Shown here one piece after another: positions 55,908 through 64,000 of a stretch of DNA of 64,000 nucleotides (positions are counted from its first letter, which is position 1; every line of letters starts with the position of its first letter). The DNA comes from Saccharibacillus qingshengii. Its GTDB lineage: Bacteria; Bacillota; Bacilli; Paenibacillales; Paenibacillaceae. Position numbers and translations under genes: made by a program. The stretch is from the NCBI RefSeq assembly GCF_013185195.1, contig NZ_JAAZWC010000002.1, positions 124,001-188,000 of the forward strand, given 5' to 3'. The notes under the pieces are model-generated. The model saw nothing but the letters and a program-made list of their open reading frames with translations, had not been told where the DNA came from and did not search any database.

Positions 55908-56137
55908 GCTCTTGCAGCCGGCGAAGCCGCTGCCTGCCCTGCCCTTGCGGTCGGCAGCGCCGCCGCCCATTCGCTCTTGCAGCCGGCGAAGCCGCTGCCC
56001 GCCCTGCCCTTGCGGTCGGCAGCGCCGCCGCCCATTCGCTCTTGCAGCCGGCGAAGCCGCTGCCCGCCCTGCCCTTGCGGTCGGCAGCGCCGCCGCCCAT
56101 TCGCTCTTGCAGCCGGCAAAGCCGCTGCCTGCCCTGC
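55908..56137. repeat. 65-bp tandem repeat, three full copies and a partial fourth
   Basis: The word GCTCTTGCAGCCGG recurs at 55908, 55973, 56038 and 56103, an exact 65-bp period. Copies differ by only a few C/T or G/A changes. The unit is very GC-rich (GCCGCTGCC, CCTTGCGG, CAGCGCCGCCGCCC). Because 65 is not a multiple of three, each copy would be read in a new frame, so it is not a protein repeat. The array is non-coding as far as I can see; no gene lies between 55778 and 56466. Confidence 0.9.
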
Positions 56138-56224
56138 CTGCCCGAAGCTGCCGGAGGCAGGGAGCTTCGGCATCCCTCCCCGGCGGACCGGCCCGAGGGG
56201 CCGCCTGCCCTCCCCGAACAGGAA

Positions 56225-56329
56225 GCGGGATTTTCGGGGCTGAGCGACTTTTGGCTTTCCCTTTACTCGCGGACTGCCCAGCAGGCCCGAGCAGGAAAAC
56301 AACCCCGAGCGAAGATCCGAAAATCCCGC
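56225..56329. repeat. 13-bp inverted repeat beside the tandem array
   Basis: GCGGGATTTTCGG (56225-56237) and CCGAAAATCCCGC (56317-56329) are exact complements 79 bases apart. A smaller inverted pair CCGAAGCT/AGCTTCGG lies just before, around 56140-56172. No transposase gene is enclosed. Confidence 0.65.
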
Positions 56330-56346
56330 TGTTTTCTATGTAAATG

Positions 56347-56388
56347 TTGACACTATAAAAATTTTCGGTATAATAGTTCGTATACGAA
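56347..56388 (+). promoter_or_regulatory. Promoter and palindromic operator of the MarR-MFS operon
   Basis: TTGACA (56347-56352), 16-bp spacer, TATAAT (56369-56374), then the 12-bp perfect palindrome TTCGTATACGAA (56377-56388) on the expected transcription start. A related word TTCGTAAAAGAA lies at about 56421-56432. The position fits self-repression by the MarR protein. Confidence 0.75.
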
Positions 56389-56466
56389 TTGTTCTTGTGC
56401 CAAATGTTGCTATACAAACATTTCGTAAAAGAACGTTCAAGCAGGAAGGGAAGGACAGCGATACAT

Positions 56467-56925
56467 TTGAACACCAACACGGAGATTGAACTGCATGAAA
56501 TTGTCGACTCTTTCCGCGAAGTCAAACAGCTCTTTTTTCAACTGATGTCGGAGATGTCGTGCCGGTTCGGCGTGACGGGCATCCAGCTGATGACGCTCAA
56601 AGCGCTGCGGGATCGACCGGAAATCGGCCTCGGCGAGTTGGCGGAGCATATGCGGCTGGTCAGCAGCACGGTGAGCGGCGTTATCGACCGGCTGGTCAAA
56701 GCCGAACTCGTCAGTCGGGAACGGCCGAACCACAACAGGCGCTCGATCGTGCTGAAATTGTCACCGAAAGGCCTGCAGGTGCTCGAAGACGCGGACGCGG
56801 CCTACCGTAAGTATTTGTCGGGCTTGAGCGATCTGGATCCCGAAGAAGTCCGGGCCATGCTCGGCGTGCACCGCAAGATTATCAAAAAACTAGAAGAAGT
56901 GAGAGATGAAAACCACCATGAGTAA
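56467..56925 (+). CDS. MarR-family transcriptional regulator
   Basis: A 152-residue winged-helix repressor: FGVTGIQLMTLKALRDRPEI leads to the DNA-binding helix SSTVSGVIDRLVKAELVSRE and the wing (RPNHNRRSIVLKLSPKG). TTG at 56467 is chosen because of GGAAGGGAAGGA upstream; no ATG in frame is well placed. It overlaps the efflux gene by 20 bp and probably represses both through the palindrome at 56377. Inducer unknown. Confidence 0.88.
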   Translation: MNTNTEIELHEIVDSFREVKQLFFQLMSEMSCRFGVTGIQLMTLKALRDRPEIGLGELAEHMRLVSSTVSGVIDRLVKAELVSRERPNHNRRSIVLKLSPKGLQVLEDADAAYRKYLSGLSDLDPEEVRAMLGVHRKIIKKLEEVRDENHHE

Positions 56926-58429
56926 TCGAACTGCTGTACAAGATATTCAAACCCTGAAAAAAGGGCCGATTCTCGTCGCTCTGCTGATTGGCGCTTTTGT
57001 GGCGCTGCTGAACCAAACGCTGCTCAACGTGGCGCTGCCGACGATGGCAATCGATCTCGGCGTCGAAACGACCGTCATTCAATGGCTGAGTACGGGCTTC
57101 ATGCTCGTCAACGGCGTGATGGTCCCCGTTACGGCTTACCTGATGGCCCGCTTTACGTCCCGCAACCTGTTTATTACCGCAATGAGTTTGTTTACCGCCG
57201 GTACACTGCTCTGCGCATTCAGCGACTCGTTCGGACTGCTGCTTGCGGGCCGGATGGTTCAGGCAGCCGGCGCCGGTATTTTGATGCCGCTGATGACGTT
57301 TACCATTCTGACCATTTTCCCGATCGAGAAACGCGGTTCCGCCATGGGTCTTGTCGGCGTAGCCATGATCTTTGCTCCGGCAATCGGACCTACGCTGTCC
57401 GGTTGGATGGTTGAACATTACGACTGGCATTACCTGTTCTATCTGATTCTGCCGTTCGGCGTGATCTCGATCATCCTCGGCGTGCTGTTCATGCGCAATG
57501 TGACCGAAACGTCGCGTCCGAAGCTTGATATTCTTGCCGTGATCCTCTCGACAATCGGTTTCGGCGGCATTCTGTACGGATTCAGCCAAGCGGGTTCGCA
57601 GGGCTGGGAATCGGCGGAAGTATTATGGACGCTTGCAATCGGCGCGGTATCGCTTATCTGGTTCGTTACCCGTCAGCTAAGAAGCGAGAAGCCGATTCTG
57701 GAAATGCGCGTATTCAAATACGACGTATTTACGCTCACGACCATCATTAACGTCATCGCCACGATGGCGCTGTTCTCCGGCATGATCCTGCTTCCGCTGT
57801 ATCTGCAGAACGTACGCGGATTTACGCCGGTCGAATCCGGTCTGATGCTGCTGCCGGGTGCGATTCTGATGGGGATTATGTCTCCGATCACCGGTTATAT
57901 CTTCGATAAGATCGGGGCACGCTGGCTCGCGGTCGCGGGTCTTGCGATCATGACCATCACGACGTACCAGTTCAGCCAGCTCAGTATCGATACCACGTAC
58001 CGTCACCTGATCATCGTCTACACCGTCCGCATGTTCGGGATGTCGCTGATGATGATGCCGATCCAGACCGCCGGTCTGAATCAGCTTCCGGCACGATTGA
58101 ACGGACACGGTACGGCGATGTCCAATACGCTGCGTACGATTGCCGGAGCGCTGGGTACGGCTCTGCTCGTGTCGATCATGTCCAACAAAGCGGCCGAAGT
58201 CGGCAAGCAGTTGGTCGTCAGTATGGGAATCAACCCGCAGGATGCGGCGCAGATGAAAGCCGTAACGCTTGAAGCGACCGTGCAGGGGATCAACCATTCG
58301 TTCGTTGTCGCAACCTGGATGACGGCCGCCGCTTTCGTTCTGGCGTTCTTTATCAAACGGGTTATCGTGAAGCGCGAAGCACCCGCCCATCAAGTGCAGA
58401 CAACCGCTCCGAAAAAAGTCAACGCCTGA
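56906..58429 (+). CDS. MFS drug efflux transporter, DHA2 (EmrB/QacA) family
   Basis: A 507-residue protein with about 14 helices. The DHA2 signature LNVALPTMAIDLGVETTVIQ is near residue 38 and motif C-like GPTLSGWMVEHYDWHYLFYL near residue 165. It exports drugs or other amphipathic compounds using the proton gradient. ATG at 56906 lies within the end of marR; ATG at 56918 is an alternative without a site. Organised as a MarR-controlled efflux operon, closed by a terminator at 58494. Confidence 0.92.
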   Translation: MKTTMSNRTAVQDIQTLKKGPILVALLIGAFVALLNQTLLNVALPTMAIDLGVETTVIQWLSTGFMLVNGVMVPVTAYLMARFTSRNLFITAMSLFTAGTLLCAFSDSFGLLLAGRMVQAAGAGILMPLMTFTILTIFPIEKRGSAMGLVGVAMIFAPAIGPTLSGWMVEHYDWHYLFYLILPFGVISIILGVLFMRNVTETSRPKLDILAVILSTIGFGGILYGFSQAGSQGWESAEVLWTLAIGAVSLIWFVTRQLRSEKPILEMRVFKYDVFTLTTIINVIATMALFSGMILLPLYLQNVRGFTPVESGLMLLPGAILMGIMSPITGYIFDKIGARWLAVAGLAIMTITTYQFSQLSIDTTYRHLIIVYTVRMFGMSLMMMPIQTAGLNQLPARLNGHGTAMSNTLRTIAGALGTALLVSIMSNKAAEVGKQLVVSMGINPQDAAQMKAVTLEATVQGINHSFVVATWMTAAAFVLAFFIKRVIVKREAPAHQVQTTAPKKVNA

Positions 58430-58493
58430 CCGATTGAGATCCAGCGTCTCGATCATGCGAGTTAGCATCGTGATCCGATTAGGTCCCCCTAAC

Positions 58494-58529
58494 AAAGACC
58501 CGTTCTCCGTAATCGGAGAACGGGTCTTT
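58494..58529. terminator. Bidirectional terminator
   Basis: AAAGACCCGTTCTCCG and its exact complement form a 16-bp stem around TAAT. It serves the MFS gene and the convergent zinc-ribbon/PH gene. Confidence 0.9.
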
Positions 58530-58558
58530 TGGGTTTGCTGCCGAGCTTGAAGCCTTCC

Positions 58559-59059
58559 TTACAAATCTTCGCGGTATCTCGTTCCGTAATGCTCTTTTTC
58601 CGCCCGGATAGCGCCGCGCAGCAGATCTTTGACCTTTTCCGCGTCTTTTACATCTTCGAGCCGGATTTCGGGTGTGGTCGGGTCGCTCGAATAGATAAGG
58701 ATCGTGCCGACGCCCATCATCCGGTCCATTGCCGTTTTTTCGAGAGACACGTCTTTGATCCGGACCAGTTCGAGTTCTTCCGTCTTTTTGCCGATCAGTC
58801 CGGTAGTAATGAGCAGACGCTGGCTTGTCAGTTTGTAATGGACATTGTTCATCAGCATGCCTGTCCGGATCTGGTCGCCCAAGTCGGAAGGACGTCCTTC
58901 CCACAAGGTTTGTTCCGTTTGTGTATCGGAGACTGCCGAGTGCGCAGGGCGCTGCGCAGCATCTCCGGCCGGCGTTTCTCCGTGCAGGGCATGTCCGCAT
59001 TTTCCGCAGAATTTGGCATCGTCCGGGCATTCCGCTCCGCAATTTGTGCAGTAGATCAT
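58559..59059 (-). CDS. Zinc-ribbon and bacterial PH-domain protein
   Basis: A 166-residue protein. The N-terminus is a zinc ribbon of the double CxxC type (MIYCTNCGAECPDDAKFCGKC read in two halves). A flexible linker follows, then a bPH_2-like domain (LWEGRPSD, VHYKLTSQRLLITTGLIGKK, ELVRIKDVSLEKT). Such proteins are common but not understood; no membrane helix is seen. ATG at 59059 follows AAGAGG and is preferred to an upstream TTG. It is divergent from prmA. Confidence 0.83.
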   Translation of the reverse strand: MIYCTNCGAECPDDAKFCGKCGHALHGETPAGDAAQRPAHSAVSDTQTEQTLWEGRPSDLGDQIRTGMLMNNVHYKLTSQRLLITTGLIGKKTEELELVRIKDVSLEKTAMDRMMGVGTILIYSSDPTTPEIRLEDVKDAEKVKDLLRGAIRAEKEHYGTRYREDL

Positions 59060-59158
59060 GAATGGGCCTCTTTTCTCCAAAAGTTAAGGGTTTTGTGCTG
59101 TCTCTTCGTCTATAGTACAATGAAACGAATACAAAAGTTAACTATTGAGGAGCGATTG

Positions 59159-60139
59159 ATGATGCTGTGGCACGAATTGACCATACATACGACCGAGGAA
59201 GCGGTGGAAGCGATCTCGAATTTCCTGCATGAAGCGGGAGCGGGCGGTGTTTCGATCGAAGAATCGGGCAGTTTGAATAAAAAACGCGATACGCCTTATG
59301 GAGAATTGTTCGACCAGCCTTTGAACGATATTCCGGAAGGGCGCGCAGAGATCAAAGGCTACTTTTCCGAAGACGTCGATATTGAAGCGGTGCTGGAGGA
59401 AGTCCAAAACCGTACGGTTGAGCTGGCGACATTCGATATCGATACGGGCAGCCCGACGTTCTCAAGCCGCCTGGTGGATGAAGAAGAATGGGCGACCGCA
59501 TGGAAAGCCTATTATAAGCCGCTCAAAGTATCCGACAAACTGACGATCAAGCCGTTGTGGGAAGAATACGAAGCGGCGGAAGGCGAGCATGTGATCGAAC
59601 TTGATCCGGGCATGGCGTTCGGCACGGGAACCCATCCGACGACTGCTCTGTGTCTGCGTGCGCTCGAAAGTATCGTCAAAGGCGGCGAAGACGTGATCGA
59701 TGTGGGCACGGGGTCCGGCATTTTGTCGATCGGAGCGATCAAGTTGGGCGCGAAACGGGTATTGGCGCTCGATCTCGATCCCGTCGCCGTCCGCAGCGCG
59801 AAGGAGAACGTGGTGCTGAACGGATTGGCCGACGAGATCACGGTCAAGGAAAGCGACCTGCTGTCGGTACTGACTCCCGGGGCGGACGGGCAATCGGGAG
59901 AGATCGGCGTAGAACTTCCGGTACAGATCGTCGTCGCCAATATTCTGGCCGAAGTCATCTTGATGTTCACAAACGACGTCTATGCGGCGCTGCGTCCGGG
60001 CGGTCTGTATCTGGCATCGGGTATTTACAAAGACAAAGAACAGGCGGTACGCGACGGTCTGACCGCGGCGGGACTGACGATTCGCGATGTGCATCGGGAA
60101 GAAGAATGGCTGGCGTTTATCGCGGAGAAGGAGGTATAA
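59159..60139 (+). CDS. prmA: Ribosomal protein L11 methyltransferase
   Basis: A 326-residue SAM methyltransferase. The N-terminal substrate domain starts LWHELTIHTTEEAVEAISNF; the SAM site is DVGTGSGILSIGAIKLGAKR near residue 180 with VLALDLDPVAV after it, and IVVANILAEVILMF is the catalytic-domain NPP-like region. It trimethylates L11. ATG at 59159 follows TGAGGAG; the same frame is open far upstream through the opposite-strand gene and should not be extended. The stop abuts the next ATG. Confidence 0.94.
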   Translation: MMLWHELTIHTTEEAVEAISNFLHEAGAGGVSIEESGSLNKKRDTPYGELFDQPLNDIPEGRAEIKGYFSEDVDIEAVLEEVQNRTVELATFDIDTGSPTFSSRLVDEEEWATAWKAYYKPLKVSDKLTIKPLWEEYEAAEGEHVIELDPGMAFGTGTHPTTALCLRALESIVKGGEDVIDVGTGSGILSIGAIKLGAKRVLALDLDPVAVRSAKENVVLNGLADEITVKESDLLSVLTPGADGQSGEIGVELPVQIVVANILAEVILMFTNDVYAALRPGGLYLASGIYKDKEQAVRDGLTAAGLTIRDVHREEEWLAFIAEKEV

Positions 60140-60808
60140 ATGGACTTTCTCGCTTTCTCGTTCGAGCAGCTTCCGTTCGTCCTCGCCGTTCTGCTGATCG
60201 CTTTTACAGTGCATGAATTCGCGCACGCGTATGCGGCTTATAAACTCGGCGATCCCACCGCCAAGCTGTTGGGCCGCGTTACGCTCAATCCGGCCCGGCA
60301 CGTCGACGTCCTCGGGATGCTGCTGATTCTGCTCGCCGGATTCGGCTGGGCGCGCCCCGTTCCGGTGACCCGGGAAAACTTCAGCCGCCCGCGCCTGATG
60401 GGCATCATCGTCTCGGCGGTCGGTCCGCTGAGCAACCTGGTCATCGCTTTTTTGGGAACGATCGTGTACTATCTCTGCCTCAAAAACGGTGTATTCATCG
60501 AAGCCAACTATTCGCGTGGAATCGAAGCGCTGGATATTTTCTTGTCGACGCTGATCCAGATGAATATCCTGCTGTTCCTGTTCAACTTGATTCCGCTGCC
60601 TCCGCTGGACGGCTACCGGATTCTGGAAGACATCGCTCCGCTCCCGCTGCGCAGAAAAATGCAGGCGATCGAGCCGTATTCCATTTTCATTTTCCTGCTG
60701 ATCGTGTTCATTCCTCCGCTGAGAGAAAACACGATCGGGCGTTTGTACGAATGGATCGGCGATATTTTCAACGCTTTTCTCCGATTTGCCCAGTTTGTCT
60801 TCGGCTGA
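60140..60808 (+). CDS. Site-2 protease family (M50) membrane metalloprotease
   Basis: A 222-residue membrane protein with the zinc motif VHEFAHAYAAY (HExxH) near residue 21 and the third ligand in LPPLDGYRIL near residue 155. NPARHVDVLGMLLILLAGFGW and WARPVPVTRENF are typical of the short FwdE/YwhC-type branch. It cleaves within the membrane; substrate unknown. Its ATG directly follows the prmA stop with AAGGAGG inside prmA, so the two are co-translated. Confidence 0.9.
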   Translation: MDFLAFSFEQLPFVLAVLLIAFTVHEFAHAYAAYKLGDPTAKLLGRVTLNPARHVDVLGMLLILLAGFGWARPVPVTRENFSRPRLMGIIVSAVGPLSNLVIAFLGTIVYYLCLKNGVFIEANYSRGIEALDIFLSTLIQMNILLFLFNLIPLPPLDGYRILEDIAPLPLRRKMQAIEPYSIFIFLLIVFIPPLRENTIGRLYEWIGDIFNAFLRFAQFVFG

Positions 60809-61076
60809 TCCGGATTGAAGCGCAGGTGAACCGGCTTTTGCGCGCAGCCAGTACCTTGACCGAATCAAATCTGAGGTTTGCGTTCATCGGAAACACGCAC
60901 GGTTCAAGCGGGTTTTCGAGGGGCGTAACCTAACATCGTGATCGGTCAAGGCACTCGTTTTCCAGGTGAGAAAACGTGCTGCGGCAAAGCCGGTTTTTCG
61001 TGATGTCCACTGGTCAGCGGCGGGCAAATTGTGTATGATGGAATTTGGTCAAAAACGGAAGAGAAGTGGATGAGAG

Positions 61077-61838
61077 ATGCAGAGATACTTTGTGGAAAAA
61101 GAGCAGTTTGAAAACGATAAAGTTCGTATCCTCGGCGACGACGCGCGTCATATCGGCAAGGTCATGCGCGGCAGGCCGGGAGATTCGATTATCGTCTGCG
61201 ACGGAGCGGAACGACTGGTGCTGGCCGAACTGGAAACGGTCGAGCAGGGCGAAGTGATCGCGGCGGTGATCGAAGAGATCGCGGAGAAAAGCGAAGCCCG
61301 TTTCCGCGTCACGATCGCCCAAAGTCTGCCCAAAGGGGACAAGCTTGAGACGGTCATCCAGAAATGTACGGAGATCGGCGCCGCGGCGTTCGTTCCGTTT
61401 CTGTCCGAGCGTACGGTCGTGCAGTACGACGCCAAGAAGGAAGAGAAACGTCTGCAGCGCTGGAGCAAGATTGCCAAGGAAGCGGCGGAACAGAGCCATC
61501 GCAGCCGTATCCCGGATGTGCTCCAGCCGCTGACCTACAAGCAGCTGCTGAAGACGTTCGCCAATTATGATCGGGTACTGTTTTGTTATGAAAAAGAAGA
61601 CGGACAGCAGCTTCGGGACATCGTTCGCCCCTTTGCGGAAGAACGTCCGGAAGGCGGAGCGAACCTGCTCGTCGTGGTCGGTCCGGAAGGCGGGTTTTCC
61701 GAGCGCGAAGCGGACGAAGCTTCCGCGGCGGGCGCCAAGATCACCGGTCTGGGCAAACGCATCCTGAGAGCGGAGACGGCGGGCATGACCGCACTGTCCT
61801 GCATTCTGTACGAGTCCGGAGAAATGGGAGGAATTTAA
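61077..61838 (+). CDS. rsmE: 16S rRNA (uracil-1498-N3)-methyltransferase
   Basis: A 253-residue SPOUT methyltransferase. The knot motifs are VVGPEGGFSEREADEA and LGKRILRAETAGMTAL near the C-terminus; the N-terminal PUA-like domain starts MQRYFVEKEQFENDKVRILG. The ATG at 61077 has only a weak GAAGTGG site, but matches the family start. A 268-bp gap separates it from the protease gene; mtaB begins 2 bp after its stop. Confidence 0.95.
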   Translation: MQRYFVEKEQFENDKVRILGDDARHIGKVMRGRPGDSIIVCDGAERLVLAELETVEQGEVIAAVIEEIAEKSEARFRVTIAQSLPKGDKLETVIQKCTEIGAAAFVPFLSERTVVQYDAKKEEKRLQRWSKIAKEAAEQSHRSRIPDVLQPLTYKQLLKTFANYDRVLFCYEKEDGQQLRDIVRPFAEERPEGGANLLVVVGPEGGFSEREADEASAAGAKITGLGKRILRAETAGMTALSCILYESGEMGGI

Positions 61839-61840
61839 CG

Positions 61841-63184
61841 ATGCCATCGGTTGCTTTTTATACGCTGGGCTGCAAAGTCAATTTCTATGATACGGAGGCC
61901 ATCTGGCAGCTGTTCAAAAAAGAAGGATACGAGCAGGTGGAGTTCGATCAGACGGCGGACATCTATCTCATCAATACCTGTACGGTGACCAACACGGGGG
62001 ACAAGAAAAGCCGCCAGATCATCCGCCGTGCGGTCCGCCGCAATCCGGAGGCCATCGTTGCGGTGACAGGCTGCTATGCCCAGACGTCCGCAGCCGAAAT
62101 TCTGGAGATTCCGGGTGTGGATCTGGTGATCGGCACGCAGGACCGGGAGAAGATTCTGCCGCTGGTCGACGAGATCAAAGCCAAGCGCGAGCCGATCAAT
62201 GCCGTGCGAAATATTATGAAGACCCGGACGTTCGAAGAACTCGACGTACCGAGCTTCAACGGACATACGCGCGCGTTTCTCAAAATCCAGGAAGGCTGCA
62301 ACAACTTCTGCACGTTCTGCATCATTCCGTGGTCGCGCGGACTGTCGCGCAGCCGCGAACCGCAGAGCGTGTTGAGCCAGGCGCGCCAACTGGTGGCCGC
62401 CGGCTACAAAGAGATCGTGCTGACGGGTATCCATACGGGCGGATACGGCGACGATATGGAGAACTACCGGCTGTCCGATCTTATGGAAGAGCTGGACAAA
62501 GTGGAAGGCCTGGAGCGGATCCGGATCAGTTCCATCGAAGCGAGCCAGATCGACGACAAGATGCTGGATGTACTGAAGCGTTCGACGAAAATGTGCCGCC
62601 ATTTCCATATTCCGCTGCAGGCCGGCGACGATTCCGTACTCAAAAGAATGCGCCGCAAATATACGGTTGCCGAATTCGCCGAGAAAATCTCGCGGATCCG
62701 CGAAGCGATGCCGGATGTGGCGATTACGACCGACGTGATTGTCGGCTTCCCGGGCGAGACGGACGAGATGTACCGAAACGGCTACAACTTTATGCGGGAA
62801 ATCGGATTTTCCGAGATGCACGTCTTTCCTTATTCCCAGCGTACCGGTACGCCGGCCGCGCGGATGGAAGACCAGGTGGACGACGAGATCAAAAACACCC
62901 GCGTGCATGAACTGATCGAACTGTCGGAACGGATGCAGCTGGAATATGCGCAGAAGTTCATTGGCGAGGTTGTGGATGTCATTCCGGAAAAAAATGAAAA
63001 AGGACTGTATCCGCAGGGCTTCGTCGGCGGCCACAGCGACAATTACCTGACCGTCCTGTTCGAAGGCTCTCAGGAACTGCAGGGCAAGCTGTGCCGGGTC
63101 AAGATTACCGAAGCGGGCGCCAACGAGTGCCGGGGAGAGCTGCTGCGCGTGCTGGATGAAGCGCACGCGTCATCGGTATCCTAG
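61841..63184 (+). CDS. mtaB: tRNA (t6A37) methylthiotransferase MtaB
   Basis: A 447-residue radical SAM enzyme that turns t6A37 into ms2t6A37. The first-cluster Cys residues are in TLGCKVNF, NTCTVTN and TGCYAQTS; the radical SAM motif is CNNFCTFC near residue 155; a TRAM domain ends the protein (GEVVDVIPE onward). ATG follows GGGAGG. Order rsmE-mtaB matches yqeU-yqeV in Bacillus. Confidence 0.95.
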   Translation: MPSVAFYTLGCKVNFYDTEAIWQLFKKEGYEQVEFDQTADIYLINTCTVTNTGDKKSRQIIRRAVRRNPEAIVAVTGCYAQTSAAEILEIPGVDLVIGTQDREKILPLVDEIKAKREPINAVRNIMKTRTFEELDVPSFNGHTRAFLKIQEGCNNFCTFCIIPWSRGLSRSREPQSVLSQARQLVAAGYKEIVLTGIHTGGYGDDMENYRLSDLMEELDKVEGLERIRISSIEASQIDDKMLDVLKRSTKMCRHFHIPLQAGDDSVLKRMRRKYTVAEFAEKISRIREAMPDVAITTDVIVGFPGETDEMYRNGYNFMREIGFSEMHVFPYSQRTGTPAARMEDQVDDEIKNTRVHELIELSERMQLEYAQKFIGEVVDVIPEKNEKGLYPQGFVGGHSDNYLTVLFEGSQELQGKLCRVKITEAGANECRGELLRVLDEAHASSVS

Positions 63185-63227
63185 AGGCATCCAACAGTCC
63201 GGCAGAGGCCGTACAGACGGCAAGCGG

Positions 63228-63272
63228 GCAAGAAAGGACTTCGCCGAAGGGATGCGAAGTCCTTTTGCTTGC
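63228..63272 (+). terminator. Terminator after mtaB
   Basis: GCAAGAAAGGACTTCG pairs with CGAAGTCCTTTTGCTTGC with one bulge; the T content lies inside the right arm, so efficiency is uncertain. Confidence 0.6.
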
Positions 63273-63305
63273 AGGATTCGAAAGCACGGATAAGGGGAGA
63301 AGACG

Positions 63306-63737
63306 GTGGGCAGAATGGAAATATCGGCGGGCGGCGTCGTTTACCGGACAGAGGGCGGACGGCTGCAGATCCAACTGATCCAGGACCGCTACGGTAAAGT
63401 CTCGTTGGCTAAAGGCAAGCGTGAGCAGGGCGAGACGCCGCGCGAAGCGGCACTGCGCGAGATTCGCGAAGAGACCGGCATCGAAGGGCGGATCGTGGAA
63501 CTCGTGGATATTATCCGCTATCAATACGAAAATGAAAAATACGGACTGGTCGACAAGGAAGTCCGTTATTATCTGGTCGAAGCGCTCGGCGGAGAACTGA
63601 GAGCCCAGCAGGAAGAGATCCGGGGCGTGGAATGGTTCTATCCGGAAGAAGCGCTGATCCTGCACAAAAAATCGGGCTACGAGAACAATCATCCGATTCT
63701 GAGGTCGGCAATGGAGATGCTCGGCCTGAAGCTGTAG
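63306..63737 (+). CDS. Nudix hydrolase
   Basis: A 143-residue protein with a complete Nudix box, GKREQGETPREAALREIREE followed by TGI, near residues 38-60. It hydrolyses a nucleoside diphosphate linked to another group; the substrate cannot be predicted. GTG at 63306 is 8 bp from AAGGGGAG; an ATG three codons later is the alternative. It lies 37 bp before the next gene and may share its transcript. Confidence 0.9.
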   Translation: MGRMEISAGGVVYRTEGGRLQIQLIQDRYGKVSLAKGKREQGETPREAALREIREETGIEGRIVELVDIIRYQYENEKYGLVDKEVRYYLVEALGGELRAQQEEIRGVEWFYPEEALILHKKSGYENNHPILRSAMEMLGLKL

Positions 63738-63774
63738 GGCCAAGGGACGGGCGGCAATTTGAGGAGGAAGCGAT

Positions 63775-64000
63775 TTGGCAAAAGTCATATTGGACAAAAA
63801 CCGGAAAAAGCGTCTTGAAGAAGGCCATCCGTGGATTTATAAAAGCGAGATCTCAGGGACGGAAGGCGAGATTGCGCCGGGCGATCTGGTCGAAGTGACC
63901 GATCACCGCGGCAAGCCGCTCGGTACGGGATATTACAATGCAAACTCGCAGATTACGGTGCGCCTGCTGTCTTACGGCCGCGTCGAAGCGATGGACGAGA
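63775..64000 (+). CDS. PUA-domain class I SAM rRNA methyltransferase, RlmI-like (N-terminal part)
   Basis: Only 75 codons are visible before the window ends. The start reads AKVILDKNRKKRLEEGHPWI, then KSEISGTEGEIAPGDLVEVT and GTGYYNANSQITVRLLS, the PUA domain of the RlmI/YwbD-type large-subunit cytosine methyltransferases. TTG at 63775 is the start, 6-9 bp after GAGGAGG. The catalytic SAM domain lies outside the window. Confidence 0.85.
   Translation, partial: MAKVILDKNRKKRLEEGHPWIYKSEISGTEGEIAPGDLVEVTDHRGKPLGTGYYNANSQITVRLLSYGRVEAMDE

Noticed and set aside
55908-56137. CRISPR array
   Set aside because: Repeat units are directly joined with no unique spacers, and no cas gene is in the window.
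55812-56525. Open frames crossing the 65-bp tandem repeat
   Set aside because: The period is not a multiple of three, the translations are Ala/Arg/Pro low complexity, and several overlap in all frames.
58529-59158. N-terminal extension of prmA to a 536-residue protein
   Set aside because: The extension runs antisense through the zinc-ribbon/PH gene; PrmA is normally about 310-330 residues and ATG at 59159 has a ribosome site.
60960-61010. Terminator after the M50 protease gene
   Set aside because: Paired segments near GCACTCGTTTTC and GAAAACGTGC exist with a later T-run, but the geometry is poor; not listed as a feature.

Overview
The window looks like chromosome of a GC-rich member of the Paenibacillaceae. 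The evidence is strong AGGAGG ribosome sites with frequent TTG and GTG starts, a leuS T-box leader, a CIRCE-hrcA-grpE-dnaK-dnaJ operon, a comE/holA/rpsT/lepA/hemW block, and two plant-polysaccharide loci with Lpl-type ABC transporters. A plant-associated genus such as Saccharibacillus would fit, but that is inference from gene content; no species is claimed. No prophage, insertion sequence or CRISPR array was seen.

Layout. (1) 1-8574: a hemicellulose/arabinan locus with the end of a sugar ABC permease, a GH43 enzyme, two GH127-type beta-L-arabinofuranosidases, an AraC regulator and a ROK-fold regulator that has lost every kinase motif. (2) 8838-10070: a split chromate-transporter pair. (3) 10269-16142: a four-gene signalling cluster. 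It encodes a REC-PP2C phosphatase, a Jag_N-FapA (DUF342) protein, a STAS antagonist, and a membrane protein joining HD-GYP, a PAS-like segment and an RsbW-like ATPase. It has the parts of a partner-switching system but no sigma factor beside it, and is my best candidate for an undescribed system. (4) 16392-21603: GNAT acetyltransferase, amino-acid ABC transporter and M20 deacylase, the combination used in Bacillus for N-acetyl-dependent salvage of S-modified cysteines. (5) 21733-22385: a DinB protein and tRNA-Pro. (6) 22532-30219: a second sugar locus with GH43, AraC, LacI, ABC importer and DUF1349 protein. Two identical 14-bp LacI-type palindromes flank lacI and precede the importer. (7) 30304-34078: an MFS fragment, a two-gene ABC exporter, a repeat-rich gap and a HEAT-repeat protein.

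(8) 34260-45511: leuS behind a T-box, comEB, comEA behind a truncated T-box-like leader, comEC, an ECF sigma/anti-sigma pair with a self-type promoter, holA and rpsT. (9) 45758-55439: lepA, hemW, an acetyltransferase, and the HrcA-controlled chaperone operon. The gpr and spoIIP genes that lie between rpsT and lepA in Bacillus are absent. (10) 55440-59059: an accessory stretch with a 65-bp tandem repeat, a MarR-MFS efflux pair with a palindromic operator, and a zinc-ribbon/PH protein. It sits where dnaJ and prmA are adjacent in Bacillus. (11) 59159-64000: prmA, an M50 protease, rsmE, mtaB, a Nudix hydrolase and the start of a PUA-domain rRNA methyltransferase.

Starts were chosen by ribosome site, family length and promoter position. 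Family names rest on motifs read by eye; no database search was run.
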